In this document: positions 56,346-64,000 of the stretch, piece by piece | Layout: every line of letters starts with the position of its first letter | Position numbering within the stretch: the first letter of the stretch is position 1 | From: Tenrec ecaudatus | Lineage: Eukaryota; Chordata; Mammalia; Afrosoricida; Tenrecidae | Direction of reading: 5' to 3' | DNA: 64,000 nt | Assembly (NCBI RefSeq): GCF_050624435.1 | Contig: NC_134531.1 | Span: 252,292,812-252,356,811 of the forward strand | The notes under the pieces: model-generated | Databases searched by the model: none | Told to the model about the DNA's origin: nothing | The model's input: only the letters and a program-made list of their open reading frames with translations | Program-made: the position numbers and the translations under genes

Positions 56346-58723
56346 TTGTGTTTTGTGTCTGAGTTTAAATCTCCACTCCTTTAAGATGAACAGGAACAGG
56401 GTTCAGAATGAGGATCTCTGACTGTGGAAAATATATTGTTGCTCTGTAACCCTATCTCTATACCTAGTGTTTGGGCCTCTTGTCTTCCGCAGAATGTTGG
56501 AACTCTTTCCTCCTTGGGAGGTGGTAGACTCTTACGTCTTTGAATGTTAAGACATGCTTTCAAACTATTTTTGTGACCTCTTAGGCTTGTTTTCCGTAAA
56601 GTCATTTAATTGGTAAGGGTGTTTGTGTACTATATTTAAAAACAACTAATCAAGCTTCTGACCTGCTTGAAACAAAGCCAGCCTTATTCTGCAGCACTTC
56701 TTGCCTGTGATATGGCTGGTTATCTATCCCACCTCTTGGTTTCATTGCCTTTTAGCACCTCTGGAGGGTGAACAGGAAAACAGCCAAGCACATAAAAACA
56801 CATCGGAATGTATGGTATCAGTTAACATGACAGTTTTGTAACAGAGAAATTGGTTTTGATTTTGTTGATAGTTATCGCTGCCTGGCTCAGTCGTTACCGT
56901 GCACGTTGAAAACACCATCAGAATTGGCCCTTGCTGTTCTGGATTGTCTTTCTGGGAAGGTGGCACCGCAGGTCGTGGTGTGTGCTGCCGCTGGCACTTG
57001 AAGCGCGTCGCAGAGCGGCTGAGGCCATCCTCTTAGCGATGGTTTTCTTGGGAGTATGCTAACAGGACTGTGTTGTTTCATATGATGTGAAACTCTGTTT
57101 GCAACCGTGACTCTAGTCTGACTGAGTCATAGAAAATGTGGTGGGTAGTCTTGACCCGTTTTGGTTAACCCAATACAGTCAGATCAGTAGCAAGGTCAAT
57201 CCTATTTCTTTTCAAAACAAGTTTAAAAGTGGATTAACTTTCCTGTTCACAACGGGAATTTTGTCCCCGTTAAAGAAGTGTGCATTGAGATTTTAACGTT
57301 CTGCTTCCTAATCTCACTAAATAGATGATCACCTTCAACAGTGGCGCTCACCGTTTGTGCCACCAGGAAGTCCTATCATCCTTTAAGCAAAATGCTCTTT
57401 TTCCGAATTTCCTAGGGATAGCCATAGAGCCACCAAAAAGTTGATAGTAAAAAAGGCCGTAACTCTAGGACACATCTAAATGCCTACGATCTATATCACA
57501 ATGCCCACGAAGTTGATCATCTGATAGTAAGGTGGTGGTTGACGTTTTTACCGGCTCTGCAAGTGTTGGGGTGTGTGTGGGAGGGAGGCTGGAGATGACT
57601 CAGATGAGCTGGTTCGATGGAAAGACTGAGGAACACCACAACAAATCACTGTAAGTGGTGGTTTTCCGTTCCAGAAACATCAAGTGGCAGAAAAGCAATT
57701 CAAGCCTGGTAATCCCACAGATTTGCTCACGGTCAACTGCTGACCTGTATAGTGTGAAGGCATTTAAAGTTTCCATCTGCACGTAGACACCTAAATGAAA
57801 GTAGTCGCTAAATTGTCAGGGTATTTATTGCCAACTCTTGGAGTTAACTAGCAGCTAGAAAAGTGGCTAATGGGCACAGCGCAGAGTGCAGATTGCCAGC
57901 TCACAAGATTCATGTAGCAGCTCTGCCCTGGCACAGGTTGTCCTCCCAGCCCTCTCACGGGAGGAGGATGATTCATCTCTTCAAAGGAGAGGGAGAAAAA
58001 GGAAGCTCATTTGTGTGTCGGAATTCATTCCCTGTTGCTCATCAGGTATTCCCAAACTCTCGTAATCAGAGAATGTTTTTCCCCACGGGTCAAATTATGG
58101 ACGTGAGCAAGTCCTGAAAATTCAATAGGTAGAAATCTGAATTGGTTAAAGAATAAATTAGAATGCTTGTATGCTCTATAGTAGAACTTAACATGTCAAA
58201 GTTAAAAAAACTGGATTTAGAAAAATGTACATACGAACTGTATAAATCTAGATCTACTATCAGCCTACCTTTGCAGACGCTTAGAAGTGTAACACAGAGA
58301 GAGGAAGACAGTTCTCTGTTCTGTCTTCACCGTTTGAAGTGTTCTTCACTAAGTTCCAGGGAGTGCATCACTGTTGATCCACTGACTCAGGGCTGTGTGT
58401 CTCAGGATGTGAACTGCGCTGCACCTGTCTTGCAGCCTTGCTGCCCCTCCCAGCTTCCCAGCCTTCTCTCCTGTTCCTTAGGATTGTCATGGGTTTTTCC
58501 ACGGCGTCTTTGATTCTCTGACTTTCGAAATTGTACACACCTTTCACCAGCCTTAGTCCAATCTTGACATCTGCCATGTGCTTAATCTCAGGATTCCCAG
58601 GATGATGCTTAAAGCTGTAGAACTGAATCTACATTAAAAAAAGGTGTTCTCTGACTCCAGTTGCTTGACAATTCTAATGACAGGCTTTTGTTATCAGTTC
58701 CCCGACTGCCACCACACATTTTC
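56346..58723. other. Intergenic, nothing recognised
   Basis: Downstream of CLDND1. ORFs up to 116 codons (58163-58513) lack recognisable motifs. Confidence 0.45.
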
Positions 58724-58725
58724 TT

Positions 58726-58922
58726 AAGGAGTGCTGGTGGTACACATGAATTGGCCGGCTCACCTCAAGGTCAGTAGTTTGAAACCATTAGTGACTGTGG
58801 GAGAAAGGAGGCTTTCTGCTCTCGTAGAGTGACAGCCTCAGAAACCCACAGGGACAGGTCTACTCTGTGCAACAGGGTTGCTATGAGTCACAGTTCACTT
58901 GATGGCAGGTTCCATTTTAACC
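58726..58922 (+). repeat. AfroSINE, sense
   Basis: ggagtgctggtggtacacat, agaaaggaggctttctgctc and gttgctatgagtcacagttc are in consensus order. Confidence 0.82.
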
Positions 58923-59631
58923 ACACATTTTTCAAATGTCTAGAGAAGCGTTGGTAGAAACTTCCTAGGCCGTCTCATTTTCCCTGGAGGGACTTAAATT
59001 CTTTTCCTTTTTAAGAAGGGAATGTTGAAGTAGAACTTCAGTTTTCAAACACTTTTACTTCTCACACAAAGAAGGGATGTATTATCTAACCGGAGAGATT
59101 GCCGGGATCCTGGGCCCTCCAGGATGCAGCATAGTGTGTGGTAGGGGCCAGAACACTAAAGTCTGTCACTTTGTCTACGCATCACTGTAGTTGCTACTGG
59201 CTTGAAAGAGATGCCGTGCGGCTTCCATAGTCACTCAAAAAGTGCCAGTCATTGCTGTCTTCAAAGCTATAGAGTGATCCTCAGCCCAGGCTGCGTATTG
59301 GGATTTACACATATATGCCTAGATCCTCTTCTAATATTTTATTTAGTTTAGGGTACAACCAGATTATGGATTTTAAAAAACACTTTTTCTAGGGATTCAA
59401 GTAGGTAAATAGCACTTTCTTAAGCAAATTTTCATACCCACGTTTAAGCAAACCGATAATGCTTGCTCCGGTAGGCAGATTGTTAAGAGAGATCGGAGGG
59501 GTCCCTTTGTGGAATAGACAGATCCTGCACAATCTGTCTTGTATTTCCCAGCCCTCTGCTGCTAATGTCTGCAAGTTTCTATCCACTGCCTGCACAGTAG
59601 TACACCCCAGTGGCTGGTCTTAAGGTTTAAA
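58923..59631. other. Intergenic, nothing recognised
   Basis: No supported feature. Confidence 0.4.
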
Positions 59632-59826
59632 TTTGTCATTTATCGAGTCAATTCCAGCTTCTAGTGACTAAACAGAGCAGAACTGTCCTATCGGTTTCTC
59701 AGAGTTACCATCGTGGCAACAGCACACAGTCACGTTTGCTCCTGAAGCCAGTGAGTTCCAGGTGGCAGGTCTAATGGACCTGCGCTTAGCAGGCAAGCGC
59801 TTTAACCACTGCACCACCAGGGCCCT
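59632..59826 (-). repeat. AfroSINE, antisense
   Basis: It runs from tttatcgagtcaattccagc to ctttaaccactgcaccacca, the reverse of the AfroSINE head. Confidence 0.85.
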
Positions 59827-59829
59827 TCC

Positions 59830-60683
59830 TTCGCGTCCAATGTACAGTTTTCAGTTGTGCTGCCTTTTATTCTTTATTTCTGGAATACTGTTCTCCCACC
59901 ACGTGTGGAGATCCTAGCCATAGCTCTGAAACTAATTTCAAAAATCACAGTTTGGGTGCTTTTGTCTCCTTCACCAAACAGTAATTTAAGGCTCTTCTCT
60001 TTCTGAACAACTAGTTCACTGAGTAACACCCCCCCTCCCCCAATTCTGTTAGGTCTTCGGCCTGCTTGCACCACCTCTCCCCTCTTTACATGGCTTTGCA
60101 AATGTCCGTCACTGCCTACGTGCAAGAGGGTTGCTGAGAGGTAGTCCTTGACCTCACTTGGACCCTCATTGTGAGGGCTGTACCTGCTGTAAGGTGCTCT
60201 AAGTTGGCTGCGTACTCACAGCCCGTCACAACAATAGGTAGATCTTACAGTGAGGGGTCTTCGTGCAGAACAAGGAATAAGACGTTTTTGTATCACCCAT
60301 AATCGGCACCACTTCTGAGGGCTGTGTCACAGCCACTCAGTGATGTTGAGCTTCTCCATTGTCTCTTCCCACAGAGAGAGTCAATTAGACTCCAGGTTAT
60401 CCCGTCTGGTGAAGTTCACATGTATGCTCACTGCTGATGTTTCAGAAAAAATATTTTTCTAAATAAGTTTATATTTTCTGAATATATCCTAAATAGGCAC
60501 ATTTCTAAATATGTATATTTAGAATACTGTATAAAATAGTATTTTTTAAAATATGCAGTGAAGTTGGTCTTTCAAAATTCTACCCCGTGATTTCCAGCTT
60601 TGTTTCTATCACCCAGGCCATATTTTCCAAATATTGTCCCTTTCCCTTTGTTTCCAACTTTTGCATCCAGTCATGATTAATTA
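59830..60683. other. Intergenic, nothing recognised
   Basis: No supported feature; a tatat/aaat-rich stretch lies at 60440-60560. Confidence 0.4.
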
Positions 60684-60986
60684 TCAATGCATCTTTTTTT
60701 TTAACAATTTATTGGGGCTGATACAATTCTTTTCACAGTTCATACATATACATACATCAATTGTATAAAGCACATCTGTACAGTCTTTGCCCTAATCATT
60801 TTTTTCTCTTTTCTTCTTTTACATTTTATTAGGGACTCAAACAACTCTTACCACAATCCATACATATACATACATCAATTGTATAAAGCACATCCATACA
60901 TTCCCTGCCCCAATCATTCTCAAGGCATTTGCTCTCCACTTAAGCCCCTTGCATCAGGTCCTCTTTTTCCCCCCTCAATGCATCTT
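60684..60986 (-). repeat. L1 3' end, two truncated units between one target duplication
   Basis: The 12-mer tcaatgcatctt occurs at 60684-60695 and 60975-60986. Between them lie two same-orientation 3' ends, about 60697-60798 and 60822-60974, each starting with the family's reversed terminus (atttattggggctgatacaa; cattttattagggactcaaa). Confidence 0.82.
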
Positions 60987-61714
60987 GATTACATGTTTGA
61001 ACAATTTCACACTGAAGAAGTTGGTAGAGTTATTCAGTTTCTTCATCACTAGCTTTAGTGATTGGTGCTTGAAGTTGAATTATAGTCGTATTAACTGGAT
61101 TTCCTTATGTGCACTGTTATCTTCCTATCACAGATAGCGCTGAACTAAAAGATATCACAAATGCTTTGCCATTCCTCTTGTAGTTGTCATTCCTGGTGTA
61201 ATATACCATCTGATTATCTGATTTGAAATGGCCAATAGCAGTCATTTCAGCTCACTAATATCTAGGCTATCAATCTTTATGCCTTCCATTGCTTTTTGAC
61301 ACTTTCTAATTTCCCATGGTTATTCTATGTGTATTTTTGTTCTGATTCTTAATGAGTGTTTTCAGCATCCCCCCCCCCCATTTTGAGTTCTAACCCATCA
61401 GCAAATGAAGGCTCCCACAGCTTTATTCCATCCACTACATTAAGTTGACTCAATAGTGAGAGGGCAGCTCTTCCTCGGTCATATTTTGAGTGCCTTCCAA
61501 CTTGCACGGCTCGTCTTCTGGCATGTTTCTGCCGTTACTCATAAGGTTTTCATGAGTGAATACTCTATTCCTTCTTTGTGTTCTGTTCCTAGTCTTAACC
61601 TTGTTCACCCTGAGTGATCCTACAGGCATTTTAAATACCCAAGGCATAGCATCCCAGCATGCAAGCATCCCAGCATGCAAGCCACCACTGTGTGACAAAC
61701 TCTCAGGTGAGTGA
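60987..61714. other. Intergenic, nothing recognised
   Basis: AT-rich, with a short direct repeat of agcatcccagcatgcaagc at about 61648-61682. No gene is supported. Confidence 0.4.
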
Positions 61715-61724
61715 TGGGTGACAT

Positions 61725-62600
61725 AGGGGGTATGGAAAAAACCCCAGAATTTTCTCAAAGCTATGTATTTATTCATTTATTTTTACAAAACAACCTTATT
61801 ACCTTCAAAGCACTCTCCATTACACTTAATAAAGTTGTCAAAGCTGTGATTCCATTCTTGGAAACATTTTTCAACTCAACTGTTTGGATGACTGACCGCT
61901 CAAGTTTTTTTCTTCACCTCTTCTACGTTGTCAGATCTCTGTCCATTCATGTCCTTCTTCATTTGCGGAAACAAAAAGAAGTCGCACAGAATGAGGCCAG
62001 GTGAGTAAGGTACGTGGCAAGAGAGGCATGCTGTTTTTTGCCAAAAACTGGTACACTGAAATGGCTGCATGTGAAGGTGCATTGTCCTGGTGCCAAACCA
62101 GTCCTCCAGAAATGAGGCCTTTTTTGTTATATCCTGTTATGCAATCTTTTCAGAAGCTCTAATTAGAAATCTCGATTAGCAGTCTGACTTGGTGGAACAA
62201 ACTCCACATGCATACGAGTCCACATTTTTGTCCATTCAGGAAGTTGACGATGTCCAGAATGAAGTTTGTCATCAATACACATGTCGCTTTTTTGAAATGA
62301 GAAAACCACTTGTACACTTGAGTTTCCCCCATGGCGGTGTTGTTGTAAGCTATATTCAACATTATACAGTTTCTGCGGCAGTTTTTTCTGAGTAGGAAAC
62401 AAAATTTCATAGCCACGTGATATTCTTTTAAATCAGCCATCACAAAAAATGAGGTTCGAGTGAAACAGCTTTCATGAAAAACTTCACTGTGACCCGAGAG
62501 AACCTTCCCAGGCAACACCTCTGGGTGCATAACTCAGAGTGAGTAGGTCAGTACTCACATAGCCAGAAAAGCGCATTCTAGGAAAACTCCGCCCAGCAGA
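61725..62600 (-). pseudogene. Internally deleted mariner transposase relic
   Basis: On the minus strand the N-terminal DNA-binding part is readable at about 62440-62200 ('AMKFCFLLRKN', 'AYNNTAMGETQVYKWF'), then a frameshift ('DMCIDDKLHSGH'). After a gap the catalytic core resumes at about 62094-62030 with 'WHQDNAPSHAAISVYQF' and, in another frame, 'PYSPGLILCDFFLFPQMK'. These are the second and third aspartate blocks of the DD34D triad. The block with the first aspartate is absent: roughly 130 residues are missing compared with the usual 345. Weak inverted similarity at the ends (ccccagaat.. and the reverse of attctagga) marks the probable terminal repeats. It cannot encode an active transposase. 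Confidence 0.88.
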
Positions 62601-62620
62601 GCTTTTTGGCTTTTTTTGGG

Positions 62621-63361
62621 GGGGTGGGGTGGGGGTTATAGTCCCTCATCTATAGATCCTAATACATAAGCAGCAATGTACTGAATGGTGAGAATGCAGG
62701 CCTCTGCCAAGTCAGCCTAGTGTTACTGCATTGTGGCTTCAGGCCCATCTGACACAGGTCTTCCATCTTTGAAATTTTCAAGGGTGATCCTGACATTGTT
62801 CCACAGATTTCCCAAACTCCTGCAGACACATATCAAGCTTGGAGTGAAGCTCTTCTCAGTTGGCTTAGGACAATGCAGAACCCTCCCACTTGCTGACCGA
62901 GACTGGGAAAAAGCCCACAAGTCTCCTTTCTCCCCAAGGAATTACTCTACCAAATCGTCCAAACTCTGATTTCATCCCCAAGATGCTCACTGATCCTAAG
63001 TGGAACTAAAGTTCTCACATTTTGTATGGGGATCTGACCGTGAATCAGATATTCTGATAAAACTGAGATCAAGGGCTAAGTTCACTGAAATGTGGAACAC
63101 CTGCTCATTGTAAAACCTTTTCTTAAGGTCTTCCTATCCTGTCCTGGCCTACTGGGAGGGTCTTGTCTGACATAATGTTTAACACCGTGCCAGGTATATA
63201 ATAAAGATTGCTCAGTAAGTATTGGCTGAGGGAGGAATACAGAAATGCATTTAGATTATATAAATGTTTGACTTTTTTTGTTCTCTGTGAACTAATCTTG
63301 AAGTCCGGTTACCTGAATAAACTCATTTCTCAGAAGTTCAAGTAGATAGTATAAACATGGA
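62621..63361. other. Intergenic with possible MIR fragment
   Basis: Around 63175-63235 the sequence accgtgccaggtatataata .. agtaagtattggctgaggg resembles the 'tgcctggcacatagtaggtg' class of old SINE ends. The rest shows nothing. Confidence 0.4.
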
Positions 63362-63830
63362 GGGCAATACCTGACCTCTCCTGGCTTCCCTATTGTCATG
63401 AGGTAGGGCTCAGACATGACTCCATGCTCCATCCTGCTTTATCTACTTTGAAAGCAACCATCTCCCACTCTGCTTCTGTGCTAGGGTCGATGATTTGTTG
63501 CTGTGGCCACGTAGAACTCACAGACAAAACTCCCAGTTACGGGGCCTATTGGGGGAAAGGTCAAGAAAGGATCGGTATACAGTAAGGATCCAGTCATGCG
63601 TCCAAATTATCACCTCTCCTCAGCCAGCAGCCGAGTCCCCCTCCAGTCTCGAACCCTCAGCTACAAGTTCCGTTGACCTCTGCCTCTGTGGACGAAGAAG
63701 CTCGCCTTGGCTCAGCCTTCCAGTCCCACAGTCTCTGTGGCTCCTCTGTTCTGAAACTCGGTTTCTGGTCTCAGCCTGAGCCTTCAGATACCATACGTTC
63801 CGGTGCGTCTTGTCTCACCCTCTGACATGC
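63362..63830 (+). repeat. Unclassified interspersed repeat, copy 2
   Basis: Second copy of the repeat at 51388-51930, in the same orientation. The remainder of the window to 64000 shows no gene. Confidence 0.65.
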
Positions 63831-64000
63831 TAGGCAGAGGTCTTACACTTGTTCTTTTGACATTTCTGTCCGAAATGGCTCCTAATGCAGAGGGATGGCT
63901 TTGAGGTGTGGCTTTTGTTTTTGAGCAGATGAAGGAAACAAAGAGTGTGACTCAGTTTACACCCTCTACTAAAGACAATTTTCCCTAATCCAATCCGTTA

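Overview
The window is mammalian nuclear DNA, most probably from an afrotherian and specifically a tenrec-type genome (Echinops telfairi is my best guess). Three signs point there: many AfroSINE copies, which are restricted to Afrotheria; about nine copies of one L1 3' end; and four short hAT elements whose ends match the SPIN family, reported from tenrec among a few scattered mammals. There are no operons, CRISPR arrays or prokaryotic signals.

Two protein-coding genes are supported. GPR15, an intact single-exon class A GPCR of 360 codons, lies on the minus strand at 37274-38356. CLDND1, a claudin-domain four-pass membrane protein, lies on the plus strand. It has a non-coding first exon in a CpG island ending at 48078 and four coding exons between 49474 and 55191, which splice in frame to 253 aa. 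The two genes are head to head, about 9.7 kb apart, as recalled for the human 3q11-q12 locus. The proteins have no known joint pathway; GPR15 is a lymphocyte homing receptor and CLDND1 a broadly expressed junction-type membrane protein.

Region by region: 1-37 kb is gene-free intergenic DNA made of L1 3' ends (1-695, 7792-9183, 17930-18440, 18478-18830, about 20700-22495, 31115-32455, 33318-33690), degenerate RTE-type LINE pieces (2193-2915, 11500-12000, 24350-25511 continuing at 27552-27920), AfroSINEs, MIRs, (GA)n tracts and two hAT/SPIN elements. The RTE copy at 24.3-27.9 kb is split by a 2 kb LTR-flanked element, and a solo LTR of the same family with a perfect 5-bp target duplication lies at 28378-28894. 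From 38.4 to 47.7 kb, between the genes, there are RTE, SINE and L1 pieces, one SPIN nested inside an L1, and another SPIN with a perfect 8-bp duplication just upstream of the CLDND1 CpG island. From 55.2 to 64 kb there is the CLDND1 3' UTR, more repeats, an internally deleted mariner transposase relic (about 61725-62600) and a second copy of an unclassified repeat that also sits in CLDND1 intron 2.

I found no new biological system. The points most worth checking are the SPIN copies and their nesting, the tandemly duplicated unit in the L1 3' UTR, the unclassified LTR family, and a short upstream ORF that crosses the first CLDND1 splice junction and overlaps the main start codon.
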